A stretch of 64,000 nucleotides of DNA, from positions 1-64,000 of the forward strand of contig JAGAVW010000043.1 of the NCBI GenBank assembly GCA_017941735.1. Direction: 5' to 3'. Numbering within the stretch: the first letter of the stretch is position 1; every line of letters starts with the position of its first letter. Below, piece after piece: positions 45,191-55,610 of the stretch. Made by a program: the position numbers and the translations under genes. The notes under the pieces were generated by a model, which saw only the letters and a program-made list of their open reading frames with translations, was not told the DNA's origin and searched no databases. Source of the stretch: Solobacterium sp. (GTDB lineage Bacteria > Bacillota_I > Bacilli_A > Erysipelotrichales > Erysipelotrichaceae).

Positions 45191-45766
45191 ATGAACTTAT
45201 TTGCTCGTTTTAAATCTTCAGCACAAAAACTAAAATCAACCAAATATTTAGCTCTCATGGCCACAACCATCGCTATGAAAGTGATTTTATCTTTGCTTCC
45301 GTTTGCACGTATCCCCATTAGCCAAAATCTACGGATTTCTTTTGGTTATCTTATTGTTGCGGTGGAAGCAGCGATACTTGGTCCAGTTGCGGGAATGCTA
45401 TCCGCTGCGATTACCGATAATGTCGAATTCATGTTAGCACCTGATGGCATCTATTTTCCTGGCTATACGCTTAGTGCGATGCTTGGATCTCTTGTTTATG
45501 CCCTATTCTTATATGAGCGTAAAGTAAGTGTGCCTCGGTTAATTGGAGCGAAAGTCATTGTGAATTTATTTGTGAATGTATTACTTGGTTCCTTATGGAC
45601 TTCGATGATGTATTCAAAAGGTTATATTTATTATTTTATGCGTAGCATCACCAAAAATGTTTTGATGTTACCAATTGAAATTACTTTACTTACCATTGTC
45701 TTTCGTTTATTACTTCCTTACTTACAAAAAAAGAATCTTGTCATAGACCAAGATTCTTTGAAGTAA
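45191..45766 (+). CDS. folT: Folate ECF transporter S component (FolT)
   Basis: A 191-residue membrane protein with about six helices. The N-terminal ALMATTIAMKVILSLLPFARI and RISFGYLIVAVEAAILGPVAG are typical of folate S components, which bind folate and pair with an EcfAT energising module encoded elsewhere. The start is at 45191, with AGGAGG upstream; the open frame before it is the riboswitch. The last codons form a hairpin that serves as terminator for the convergent capA-like gene, and the two genes abut with no spacer. Confidence 0.92.
   Translation: MNLFARFKSSAQKLKSTKYLALMATTIAMKVILSLLPFARIPISQNLRISFGYLIVAVEAAILGPVAGMLSAAITDNVEFMLAPDGIYFPGYTLSAMLGSLVYALFLYERKVSVPRLIGAKVIVNLFVNVLLGSLWTSMMYSKGYIYYFMRSITKNVLMLPIEITLLTIVFRLLLPYLQKKNLVIDQDSLK
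45726..45758 (-). terminator. Terminator of the CapA-like gene, inside folT coding sequence
   Basis: Minus strand AAGAATCTTG-N8-CAAGATTCTT followed by TTTTTTT. The whole element lies within the last 14 codons of folT, since the two convergent genes have no gap. Confidence 0.85.
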
Positions 45767-46885
45767 TTATTGTAAACCACCAATTCGAATGGAATCATCG
45801 AGTTTATGGACAACTCCCTTATACTCTTCATAGATGGCATCCGCATTTTCTAAATCTCCTTCATTAAAGAGATTGAATGGTTTTGAAATGGTGGAACCAT
45901 CTGGGTTGATGACGGAATATAAGAATTCCACACGAGGATTGGTTAATTCAATCTTCTTATAATAATCATAGAGGGTTGTTTTGGTGATGGTCACTGCCCC
46001 AACCGCACCAAGACGTTCTTCTTCCTCTTTACTATCACTGACAAGATTTCCTAAGGAATAGAATACCAAGGTATCATCAATCCATTCGACTGGTTGAATG
46101 GCATTTTCCGCATTTCCCATAATGACGCTTGCCCCTGCATCCGCAAGACTCTTTGCGATTTGTCTTTGGCGTTCAGTTGGCATGCCTTTGTTTTCCCCTT
46201 GCCAATACATCGAAACAATTACCACATCACATTGCCATGCCGCATCCGCTACAATGAGTGGAGTTTTTTCTTCATCATAGACATTCACAAGATAGCGCTC
46301 ATGTTCGGGAAGCGTATCATTTAATACATCGGTAAATGATAAGAAAACAACCGAAATATCATTGACCTCAAAAGGACGAATTAAATTTTGTTGGTCGGTA
46401 CTTTGGTTCGTACCAGCGACATGAATCCCACTATTTAACCAATAATCTAATGAAGTATCGACCCCTTCTTTTCCTAGCTTTAAGCTATCCGCATTTGCTA
46501 AAGCAACCGCATTGAAGCCAGCTCCTACAACCGTATCTCCAAAAGCGGTTGGCACTTCATTTCCAATGAGTGTTTTTTGCGAGAAAGCACGGATATCATA
46601 GTTTGACGCAAGATTCTTAACATCAATAAGACGAATACTATAATCCTTTTCTTCAGGTGCTAAGGTACCATAGTCAGCCATTCCACTGACTAAAACATTA
46701 ATGACACTGGCTTCTTCTTGTGGAGCTACATAGGGTTCATTTTGATTTGCATCGACTAGCTCAGGTTGGTTTTTACGCTCTAAAAACATCGAGGTGAGAT
46801 TCATCGTTAAACTGATGAGCCCAACCACAAGTGCTAAGACGATTAAGAATTTCATTAAAATATCAACAAACTCTTCTTTTTTCAT
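45767..46885 (-). CDS. CapA family protein (PGA_cap metallophosphatase fold)
   Basis: A 372-residue protein with an N-terminal membrane anchor (about 10-33) and an extracytoplasmic CapA-like domain: INVLVSGMADYGTL, VVGAGFNAVALAN, DVVIVSMYWQGENKGMPTERQRQ, GNAENAIQPVEWIDDTLVFYSLGNLV. The standard HWG(x)E is changed to YWQGE, and the standard GHHPH to GNAEN, so several metal ligands are lost. The role is therefore uncertain: polyglutamate/capsule-related or a degenerate relative. TATAAT lies 17 nt before the ATG, with only a weak SD. Confidence 0.8.
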   Translation of the reverse strand: MKKEEFVDILMKFLIVLALVVGLISLTMNLTSMFLERKNQPELVDANQNEPYVAPQEEASVINVLVSGMADYGTLAPEEKDYSIRLIDVKNLASNYDIRAFSQKTLIGNEVPTAFGDTVVGAGFNAVALANADSLKLGKEGVDTSLDYWLNSGIHVAGTNQSTDQQNLIRPFEVNDISVVFLSFTDVLNDTLPEHERYLVNVYDEEKTPLIVADAAWQCDVVIVSMYWQGENKGMPTERQRQIAKSLADAGASVIMGNAENAIQPVEWIDDTLVFYSLGNLVSDSKEEEERLGAVGAVTITKTTLYDYYKKIELTNPRVEFLYSVINPDGSTISKPFNLFNEGDLENADAIYEEYKGVVHKLDDSIRIGGLQ

Positions 46886-46934
46886 AATCTTACAGCAATG
46901 CTATTATAACACGACTTGATGTATAATTTTGTCA

Positions 46935-47578
46935 TGGCAATTAACCTAGCGCAATATCAAGCGATTAAAGAAGCACTCCCTAAAGGCGTTACCCTTTGTA
47001 TTGTATCCAAGCATCATACAACAAAGGATATCCTAGATTACTATGCTTTGGGCGAGCGCATCTTTGCGGAAAATCGGCTTCAAGAACTACAGGAGAAGTA
47101 TCCTTTAAAAGAGGATATCCAGTGGCATTTTATTGGTCATGTACAAAAGAATAAGGTGCGCCAAATTGTCCCAATGGTTTCAATGATTCAATCTGTCGAT
47201 TCCATTGCGCTTGTTGATTGTATTCAAAAAGAGTGCGTACGTATTCAAAAAAAGATGCCTATCTTAGCGGAATTCCATCTTGCTTTAGACGATACCCATA
47301 AAACTGGCTTATTAGAAGAAGAAGCCGATGCATTTTTTACCCATTGTCAAAGCTTAGATCATATTTTATTAGAAGGCATCATGGTCATGGGCCCACATAC
47401 AACTGACATAAATGAAATTCATCAAGTTTTTCAAAAAGCCCAGGATTTATTTGAAACCTTAAAGAAAAAATATCCAATCACGACCTTAAGTATGGGCATG
47501 AGTGATGATTACCCAATCGCCCTAGCCCATGGAAGTACAATGGTACGGATTGGTTCAGCATTATATCAGGAGGATTAA
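46935..47578 (+). CDS. YggS family PLP homeostasis protein
   Basis: A 214-residue single-domain PLP-binding protein. The PLP Lys is in TLCIVSKHHTTKDI, followed by RIFAENRLQEL, HFIGHVQKNKVR and a C-terminal LSMGMSDDYPIALAHGSTMVRIG. It buffers PLP and affects amino-acid metabolism. The start at 46935 is 6 nt after TATAAT; an upstream frame-open ATG would lie before the transcription start. There is no SD. It leads an operon with a PLP aminotransferase (3 bp gap) and a phospholipase-like gene, so PLP is a shared theme. Confidence 0.92.
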
Positions 47579-47581
47579 CTT

Positions 47582-48811
47582 ATGGCATTTCCAAAACAAA
47601 GCGCAAATTTAACACCGCATAAAGATTCCGTCTTTACGATTGTTGAAATGGCAAAAAAGGCAAAAGCAGAAGTAGGAGAAGAAAACATTGTCGATGCGAC
47701 GATTGGTTCTTTGTATGATGAAAATAGTGAACTTGTTGCCTTTGAAAGTGTCTTTGATCACTATGACACAATAGACCATCGCCTCAAGGCGAAATATGGT
47801 TCCATTGCGGGTAATCCCAATTATTTAGAAACGGTCTATCAATGGGTTATGCCAAAAGAAGGCAGTAAGCTTTCCCATTGTGTGGTAGCAACCCCTGGTG
47901 GTACTGGGGCAATTACTTCTTCCTTTATCACCTTCTTAGAAGCAAACCAAACGATTATTCTCCCTGATGTTGCTTGGGGTTCTTATCGCATCATGGCAAA
48001 CCAGTTTCAATTTGATATTGCCACTTACGAGATGTTTGAAGATGATCACTTCAACTTGGCTTCCTTAAAAGCGCAAGTAGAAAATGTCAAACAAAAACAA
48101 GATCGTGTGGTTATTGTTCTTAACTCCCCATGCCATAACCCTACTGGTTATAGCTTATCTATGGAGGAATGGAAAGCACTTGTTTCCTATTTAAATGAAG
48201 TATCAAAAGAAAACCAAGTCATCTTAATTAATGATATTGCTTATATTGATTATGGATATGATGTAGAACATATGCGCGATTATATCAAACTCTTTGATAC
48301 CATTAGTGACCAATTTCTCGTCATGATTGCTTTTAGTTGTTCAAAGACGGTCACATCTTATGGACTGCGTTGTGGAGCAGCCATTGCCTTAGCACAAAAC
48401 GAGCAAGATATCACCGATGTCAAAGCCGTCTTAGAAAGAACAGCACGTGTTGTTTGGTCAAATATTCCCAATGCAGCAATGGAAAACTTTGTATGGGTCA
48501 TCAACGAGAATCAAGAAGCTTTCTTAAAAGAAAAACAAATCTATATTGATTTAATGAAAGAACGTAGTGCCCTCTTTGTGGAAGAAGCAAAACAATGTAA
48601 CTTGCCAATCTATCCTTACAAAGAAGGATTCTTTGTGACCTTAAAGATAGAAGATAACGAACAAGCAAAAACCATACATGAAGCATTCTTAAAGAATCAT
48701 ATTTATACGGTTCTTGTGAATAAAGGCATTCGTATTGCCTTATGTTCTTTACGTCTTGAAAAAATCAAAGGTCTTGCGCAAAAGATGCAAGCCATTATCC
48801 AAACACTATAG
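47582..48811 (+). CDS. Class I/II PLP aminotransferase
   Basis: A 409-residue fold-type I aminotransferase. VVATPGGTGAITSSF is the cofactor-phosphate loop, VVIVLNSPCHNPTGY follows, and the Schiff-base Lys lies in IAFSCSKTVTSYGLRCGA near residue 255. Substrate is likely an aromatic or dicarboxylic amino acid but cannot be fixed. AGGAGG lies before the ATG. It is coupled to the YggS-type gene upstream. Confidence 0.9.
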   Translation: MAFPKQSANLTPHKDSVFTIVEMAKKAKAEVGEENIVDATIGSLYDENSELVAFESVFDHYDTIDHRLKAKYGSIAGNPNYLETVYQWVMPKEGSKLSHCVVATPGGTGAITSSFITFLEANQTIILPDVAWGSYRIMANQFQFDIATYEMFEDDHFNLASLKAQVENVKQKQDRVVIVLNSPCHNPTGYSLSMEEWKALVSYLNEVSKENQVILINDIAYIDYGYDVEHMRDYIKLFDTISDQFLVMIAFSCSKTVTSYGLRCGAAIALAQNEQDITDVKAVLERTARVVWSNIPNAAMENFVWVINENQEAFLKEKQIYIDLMKERSALFVEEAKQCNLPIYPYKEGFFVTLKIEDNEQAKTIHEAFLKNHIYTVLVNKGIRIALCSLRLEKIKGLAQKMQAIIQTL

Positions 48812-48819
48812 GAGGAATT

Positions 48820-49656
48820 ATGCCTGCTGCTACAACTCATGTTGAATTCGCAAAAGATGTCTTTGTGGAATTACCAAAAGATACCCAACAAGCCATCGAC
48901 AATTTTCCCATGTATTATTTAGGTTCCCAAGGACCTGATATCTTTTTCTTTAGTAAAGGCGTGGTCTTACCAGGAACGCTCTATTCTCTTGGCCAAAAGA
49001 TGCATGATGAAAAAATCCAAGAAGTGATTTCGTACTTACAAGATTACACCAAAGAACATCCTTCTTTATATCCTTATTATGCTGGTTACATTTGTCACTA
49101 TGCATTAGACCGTGTTGTCCATCCGCTTGTAAACTATTACGCAAAAGTGTCCGCCATGAAGGATAGTGAAGCACACTTTCAATATGAAGGTGACATTGAT
49201 GTTTATACCCTCAACAAAAAACAACATGGCTATGATGTCTATGACCGCATCCGTTTAACCAAACAAGATGCAAAAGCCTTAAGCCAAATGTATCACTACC
49301 TTTTCTTAGCGGTCTATCAACTAAATGTCAAAGAAAGTGCCATCCAAGAAGCCATTGTTCATATGCCTGTTTTAACGAAATGGTTGCGTCCTGGAAAAAA
49401 ATGGAAGTATAACTTGGTATCACGTATTGAAAATCGTATAGGTAAACGTTTCGTCAGTGCCATGATGCTAGATGAAAAGGACCCCGTTAATAGTCCTGTC
49501 TTTAATAAGAATCATGAAGTATGGATGAATCTAGATAAAGAAGATACACGCTCCTTTGAAGATTTATATCAGTTAGCGATTCAAGAAGCTTCCCTTCTAT
49601 TAACGAACTTTAATCTTGATCAAGTGAATTTAGATTTTATAGGGAAACCTCTCTAA
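48820..49656 (+). CDS. Zinc-dependent phospholipase C family protein
   Basis: A 278-residue protein of the Zn_dep_PLPC type. The N-terminal PAATTHVEFAKDVF supplies a His, LGSQGPDIFFF an Asp, and YAGYICHYALDRVVHPLVNYY further His/Asp ligands. No signal peptide is visible, so it is probably cytoplasmic; substrates of such short forms are unknown. GGAGG precedes the ATG and it closes the three-gene operon; a terminator follows. Confidence 0.85.
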   Translation: MPAATTHVEFAKDVFVELPKDTQQAIDNFPMYYLGSQGPDIFFFSKGVVLPGTLYSLGQKMHDEKIQEVISYLQDYTKEHPSLYPYYAGYICHYALDRVVHPLVNYYAKVSAMKDSEAHFQYEGDIDVYTLNKKQHGYDVYDRIRLTKQDAKALSQMYHYLFLAVYQLNVKESAIQEAIVHMPVLTKWLRPGKKWKYNLVSRIENRIGKRFVSAMMLDEKDPVNSPVFNKNHEVWMNLDKEDTRSFEDLYQLAIQEASLLLTNFNLDQVNLDFIGKPL

Positions 49657-49678
49657 CAAAAATTCGATAACTAAAGTC

Positions 49679-49714
49679 AAGAGGTAAATCTAAGAATATT
49701 CAGATTTCCTCTTT
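49679..49714 (+). terminator. Terminator after the phospholipase-like gene
   Basis: AAGAGG(T)AAATCT pairs with AGATTTCCTCTT (one bulge, 10-nt loop), followed by TT. It marks host sequence left of the IS110 element. Confidence 0.7.
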
Positions 49715-49784
49715 TCTAATTCCGACCATAATGAAAACAGGAGAATAGTCCTCCTTTATCGTCACAGTATGGTTTATAATTCAG

Positions 49785-51005
49785 TTAAGAACGATACAGT
49801 TCGCCGCTTTTGGACAGCGAATAGATTATGGCCAGTAATTTATGCGCTGCAGCGGTATTGGCAGCTTTGGACTTCAATGGTGATTGAGACTGCTGCCTTT
49901 TCTTTTGGTTGAATTTATAGAGTATGTCATCTTTCTTCAAGCGGTAATTGCACGATGCGCCAAGATAAAGAAGACATCTCAGGTGACGGTTGCCTTTCTT
50001 GGAGATTCTCAAGTGGATGCCATCCACATCTCCCGATTGTCTGATCTTGGGATTAAGCCCCGCAAAGGCGGACAGAGCTCTGATATTGGGAAATCTTGAC
50101 ATATCACCAAGTTCGGCTATGAGTCTTGCAGCGAGGTTTTCGCCGATTCCGACAATAGAGACAATACAAGGGAAGTATTCGATCTTCCTGGCTTCTTCTA
50201 TAAGCTCGCCCAGAACAGAATCACACCGCTTCATCTGATCCTGCAGTTCTTCGATCATATCCGGAAGTTTCAATACCTCAAGATCATTGCTGTCGCAACC
50301 TGAATAACAGTGCAGTGCACACTCATACATCTTATGGACGATGTTTCTGATAAAAGCCGGTTTGTGATCTGTTTTCTTTTCAACCGCTTTGACGATTGTC
50401 TCTTCCTTATGTTTTAACAGTAATGAAGGATGAGGATATTTCTTTAATATCTCCATCGGAGCCGGATCATATAAGGAAGCTTTTCCTTTAAAACACCTAT
50501 CCATCAAAGGATAAACGATGTCCAGTATGCTTCTGAAAGCCACTTTACGCTTTTTCAGATGGGTAAGCTCATCTTCGTAGTATCTGTTCAGACGCTGTAA
50601 TCTGATGAATCTGTCTTCCTGTTTATAAAACGGAAGCAGGCAATCCTCGTTGTAGTAAGCCTTGGCAATATGAGCGCAATCCAAAGAATCCGTCTTATTG
50701 GCGTGCAGACTGGTATTGCGGTAGGCAGCTGATAGTAAGGGTGAGATGATGTAATAAGGGATATCATGATCATCAAGATACTTCTGCAGACAACGGTGAT
50801 AGACTCCTGTTGCCTCGAAGATAACAGATACACTTTGTGATCCGGATTTCTCTTTTGTTTTCTCAATCGTTTCTTTCAGTTCTTCAAAGCCCTCGAAAGT
50901 ATCGTGCAGTACTCTGGGCTTTCTTAAAGGCGTGCCTTTTGTGATAAAAGGCTGGTAGTGGCAGTTTGCTTTGGAGACATCCACCGTAATGATTGGCCCG
51001 TCCAT
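49785..51005 (-). CDS. IS110-family DEDD transposase/recombinase
   Basis: A 406-residue recombinase. The N-terminal RuvC-like domain carries Asp9 (ITVDVSK), Glu64 (FEATGVY), Asp106 and Asp109 (KTDSLDCAHIAK). A coiled-coil middle part (about 230-270) leads to the C-terminal Tnp_20 domain SIVGIGENLAARLIAELGD ... FAGLNPKIRQSGD with the conserved Ser. All catalytic positions are present and the frame is intact, so it may be active. GGAGGA lies upstream of the ATG. IS110 recombinases act with a bridge RNA transcribed from the element's non-coding end. Confidence 0.93.
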   Translation of the reverse strand: MDGPIITVDVSKANCHYQPFITKGTPLRKPRVLHDTFEGFEELKETIEKTKEKSGSQSVSVIFEATGVYHRCLQKYLDDHDIPYYIISPLLSAAYRNTSLHANKTDSLDCAHIAKAYYNEDCLLPFYKQEDRFIRLQRLNRYYEDELTHLKKRKVAFRSILDIVYPLMDRCFKGKASLYDPAPMEILKKYPHPSLLLKHKEETIVKAVEKKTDHKPAFIRNIVHKMYECALHCYSGCDSNDLEVLKLPDMIEELQDQMKRCDSVLGELIEEARKIEYFPCIVSIVGIGENLAARLIAELGDMSRFPNIRALSAFAGLNPKIRQSGDVDGIHLRISKKGNRHLRCLLYLGASCNYRLKKDDILYKFNQKKRQQSQSPLKSKAANTAAAHKLLAIIYSLSKSGELYRS

Positions 51006-51352
51006 TTAATGATTCCTCCTTTTTGTGATGAACGCATAGAATCCAGGCAAGACTTCTCTGCGCTTTGTATCCGACCATTTTTCTAGGTTATATACGGCAT
51101 TCCAATATGAATCCTTGTGGATGGCCATTTCGATAAAGCGGACTTGAATACAAAAGGGAAGCAGGACGTTTTTTGTTGCTGACTATGATTCCTCATGTCT
51201 AAAAAAGAGCACATCCTTACTTTGCCCGGACCTTTCGATCTATATGTCTATAGAAAGAAAGGCCAGGAACATCTGGCGATCCTGACCCTTTTATCATAAC
51301 GATGAATGAGTAAATACTTCCACTATGATCAGGTACAGATCTTCCTGATTTC
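51006..51352 (-). ncRNA. Candidate bridge-RNA region of the IS110 element
   Basis: This non-coding stretch upstream of the transposase holds strong hairpins on the transposase strand: ATCAGG...CCTGAT (near 51344-51323), GCCAG...CTGGC, and a two-tier stem GGCCTTTC-CTATA-GACA-TATAG-GAAAGGTC with an internal loop (about 51265-51227). In IS110 elements such as IS621 the bridge RNA comes from this end and has stem-loops with internal binding loops. Exact ends and the target/donor loops cannot be assigned by eye. Confidence 0.5.
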
Positions 51353-51358
51353 ATAATA

Positions 51359-51381
51359 GAAAAAGGAACAGTACCTGTTCC
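51359..51381 (-). terminator. Terminator after the pyrophosphatase-like gene
   Basis: GGAACAG-TAC-CTGTTCC (51365-51381) followed on the minus strand by TTTTTC. It starts at the base after the gene's stop codon. Confidence 0.85.
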
Positions 51382-51774
51382 CTAATTGTCGGTCACGCTC
51401 CAAGCAGGAATATCATTTCCTCTACGGACGAGGACCGTTTTTTGATAATCGGTTTGATTTAAGAAATGTAAGACTGCATTTTCCTCTTCTTCCGTGCAAC
51501 CTGCGACCAGTTTGACATCTAACGATTTTTCTAAGATATCTGCTGCTACAATAACCGCAGTTATAGTATTTCTTGAATTACTTCCCAAGTATACGGAAAC
51601 GCCTTCTGGATTCGTCCCGGAAATATCTACGAGTCTACCGTAATCGACAGGATAAATCATATTGCTGAACTTGGGATGGGTTTCCCCTTTTTTACGTAAT
51701 ACTTTTAAGTTACCGGATAAGAAAAATGTATCAATCTTTTGCCAGAAATAGGCATTATTTTCATAGGTCGACAT
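51382..51774 (-). CDS. Inorganic pyrophosphatase-like protein, short form
   Basis: A 130-residue protein. HPKFSNMIYPVDYGRLVDISG ... GVSVYLGS resembles the family I pyrophosphatase entry segment (HPx..xxYPVNYG), but the acidic Mg-binding cluster DxDPxD of true enzymes is not seen (TNPEGVSVYLG instead). It is thus a short relative, probably not a classical pyrophosphatase. Such proteins occur in Firmicutes with unknown roles. The IS110 element lies directly downstream, outside the gene; the frame is intact. Confidence 0.65.
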   Translation of the reverse strand: MSTYENNAYFWQKIDTFFLSGNLKVLRKKGETHPKFSNMIYPVDYGRLVDISGTNPEGVSVYLGSNSRNTITAVIVAADILEKSLDVKLVAGCTEEEENAVLHFLNQTDYQKTVLVRRGNDIPAWSVTDN

Positions 51775-51854
51775 ATCTTCACCCCTCAGTGAAAAATATT
51801 ATATATAGAATTAATAAAAATGTAAATAGGTTACAAAAAATGTAACTATTTTCA

Positions 51855-52408
51855 TTAAAAGTGCCGTAACTTGGTATTACATTGTTTTAAAAGTTCATCA
51901 ATATCATAGATTTGCGCAAGGTTCATAATGTTGGCGACAATCATCAAACACCCATACGCATCACTTCCCGCATGATGGTGATCTAAGTCGATATTCATAT
52001 AGGAACACATATCATTTAAGCGATGATGCGCAAGTTGTGGAAAGACACGTTTCGATAATTCAACGGTATCAAAATAATCAAAATGTGGTAACGGAATCCC
52101 ATTCAATAAACAAGCTGCCCTTAAGCATCCCATATCAAAGCGCGCATTATGTGCCACAACAATCGCATCTTCCAAATAAGGTTTCATCTCTAGGTAGACT
52201 TCTTTGAAATGGGGTGCTTCTTTTACATCTTCTGGATGAATACCATGGACCATAATATTCCCAGATAAAAAGTATCCCACTTCTTTTTCGGGTTGAATTA
52301 AGGAATAATACTTTTCTTCGACCGCTCCATCTTCTAGACAAGACACGCCTACCGCGCAAACACTTGCGGGTTGTTCATTGGCGGTTTCAAAATCAATGGC
52401 AGTAATTT

Positions 52409-52412
<4 letters not shown>
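51855..52412 (-). CDS. DnaQ-like 3'-5' exonuclease (DEDDh)
   Basis: A 185-residue exonuclease with Exo I AIDFETAN (Asp7, Glu9), Exo II VAHNARFDMG, and Exo III HHHAGSDAYG (His and Asp), so all DEDDh residues are present. It resembles stand-alone epsilon-like enzymes of Firmicutes that trim DNA or RNA 3' ends. It overlaps the upstream PH-like gene by 4 bp (ATGA), giving coupled translation. Confidence 0.92.
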
Positions 52413-54083
<1,671 letters not shown>

Positions 54084-54085
<2 letters not shown>

Positions 54086-54106
54086 AAGGCTAACGATGTT
54101 AGCCTT
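54084..54106. terminator. Hairpin between convergent tgt and M32 peptidase genes
   Basis: AAGGCTAAC-GAT-GTTAGCCTT, flanked by TTTTAAA. It overlaps the tgt stop and the peptidase stop codon (54099-54101). The T run is better for the minus-strand gene. Confidence 0.7.
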
Positions 54107-55598
54107 CTAAATGATAAAGTTTCGTATATTTTTCTTCTAAGTAATCGAGATAATATTTTGGATTAAAAGGTTCGCCAGTTGCCTTCGTAAGAATCTCATT
54201 TGCGGTATAACGACATCCATAACGATGGATGTTTTCTTTTAACCACTTCACGATTTCATCATAACGATTCTCACGCAATAATTGATCGACATCAATTTGT
54301 TGGCGCATGGTATGAACGATTTGAGCCGCAATTGCACTTCCTAAAGCATAGGTTGGAAAGTAACCAAAGTACGTCTCAGACCAATGCACATCTTGTAAGA
54401 TACCCTCTTTTGCGTTTTCACTATGAATGCCTAGATATTCTTCATACATCTTATTCCAAGTTTGATCTAAGTTTTCTGTAGAGAGTTCGCCAGAGAATAA
54501 ACGCTTTTCAATTTCATAGCGAATCATAATATGTAAAGGATAGGTTAATTCATCTGCTTCTGTACGGATTAAAGAAGGACTCGACGCATTAATCGCATCC
54601 ACAAAAGCATCTAAGGAAACATCTTTCAGTTGTTCAGGGAAACATTCTTGTAGTTTTGGGTAATTGTATTCCCAGAAGGCTTTTGTACGACCAAGATAGT
54701 TTTCCATTAAACGGGATTGGGACTCATGCATACCCGAAGAGACACCATTTGAAAGAATCATCCCATCGTATTTTGGATCAATATCATGTTCATACGTCGC
54801 ATGCCCGACTTCATGTACAGTAGACAAGATCGCCGCAATGATATTGTTTTCTAAATATTTGGTTGTGGTACGGCAATCGTTCTCACAAACCCAAGTTGTA
54901 AATGGATGTTCGGTTTCGTTTTGATAACCCCAATCTGGTTCAAAACGAATATATTTTAGAATTTCATCCATGTATTCTCTTTGTTTGGCAATTGGATAAC
55001 TCTTATATAAGAATGAAGTATCCACTTGTTTTGCCTTCGCAATTCTTTGGATAAGTGGTACTAAACGTTCTTTAACTTGTGCAAAGAAGTCATCGTATTG
55101 TGCCATCGTCATGCCTGGTTCATAATCATTTAACATTTGATCATAAAGAGGCACATCACTTTTCCGATACGCATAAATCTTCTTCACTTCTTCAATGAGT
55201 TTGGTAAGGGTTGGCTCAAAAATGGAATAATCATTTTTGGTCTTTGCTTCAAGCCAATCGTTATAGGCTTTACTCTTTAGATTTTGGAAGGCGACATATT
55301 CGTCTTTTGGAATCGAGACCACCTTCATCATCTCTTGATAGTAAAGTTCGACTGCCTTTTTTGTATCGCCATCTAACTCTTCTTTTAATAATTCTTCTAA
55401 TACCTTTTGTATTTTGGGGTCGGTATTGAGTTCAAATAATTCCCCCGCAAGAATGGCGGTTCTTTGGTCACGGTATTCATTTCCTCCAACCGGCGCAATG
55501 GTCATTTTATCCACACCAATCACGGATAAAGCCATTTCGTAAGCAGAAGCTTTTAATACCCACTCTTCATACAATTTCAAATTTTCTTCTTTTGTCAT
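54099..55598 (-). CDS. M32 carboxypeptidase (carboxypeptidase Taq)
   Basis: A 499-residue, mostly helical zinc carboxypeptidase. The zinc motif STVHEVGHATYEHD lies near residue 265 (HExxH), followed by the family's GMHESQSRLMENYLGRT with the third ligand and by YPLHIMIRYEIEKRLF. It removes C-terminal residues from peptides in the cytoplasm. AAGGAAGG precedes the ATG. It follows the HAD gene after 12 bp on the same strand. Confidence 0.95.
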   Translation of the reverse strand: MTKEENLKLYEEWVLKASAYEMALSVIGVDKMTIAPVGGNEYRDQRTAILAGELFELNTDPKIQKVLEELLKEELDGDTKKAVELYYQEMMKVVSIPKDEYVAFQNLKSKAYNDWLEAKTKNDYSIFEPTLTKLIEEVKKIYAYRKSDVPLYDQMLNDYEPGMTMAQYDDFFAQVKERLVPLIQRIAKAKQVDTSFLYKSYPIAKQREYMDEILKYIRFEPDWGYQNETEHPFTTWVCENDCRTTTKYLENNIIAAILSTVHEVGHATYEHDIDPKYDGMILSNGVSSGMHESQSRLMENYLGRTKAFWEYNYPKLQECFPEQLKDVSLDAFVDAINASSPSLIRTEADELTYPLHIMIRYEIEKRLFSGELSTENLDQTWNKMYEEYLGIHSENAKEGILQDVHWSETYFGYFPTYALGSAIAAQIVHTMRQQIDVDQLLRENRYDEIVKWLKENIHRYGCRYTANEILTKATGEPFNPKYYLDYLEEKYTKLYHLEG

Positions 55599-55610
55599 AA
55601 CTACCTTCCT

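Larger units (their letters stand above)
49727..51357 (-). mobile_element. IS110-family insertion sequence
   Basis: About 1.6 kb holding one DEDD transposase gene and a 350-nt non-coding region upstream of it. It sits between two host terminators (49679-49714 and 51359-51381). CATAAT occurs at both edges (49727-49732 and 51352-51357) and may mark the junctions, but IS110 elements lack inverted repeats, so the exact ends cannot be fixed. Base use is visibly more G/C-rich than nearby genes, which suggests recent arrival. Confidence 0.8.
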
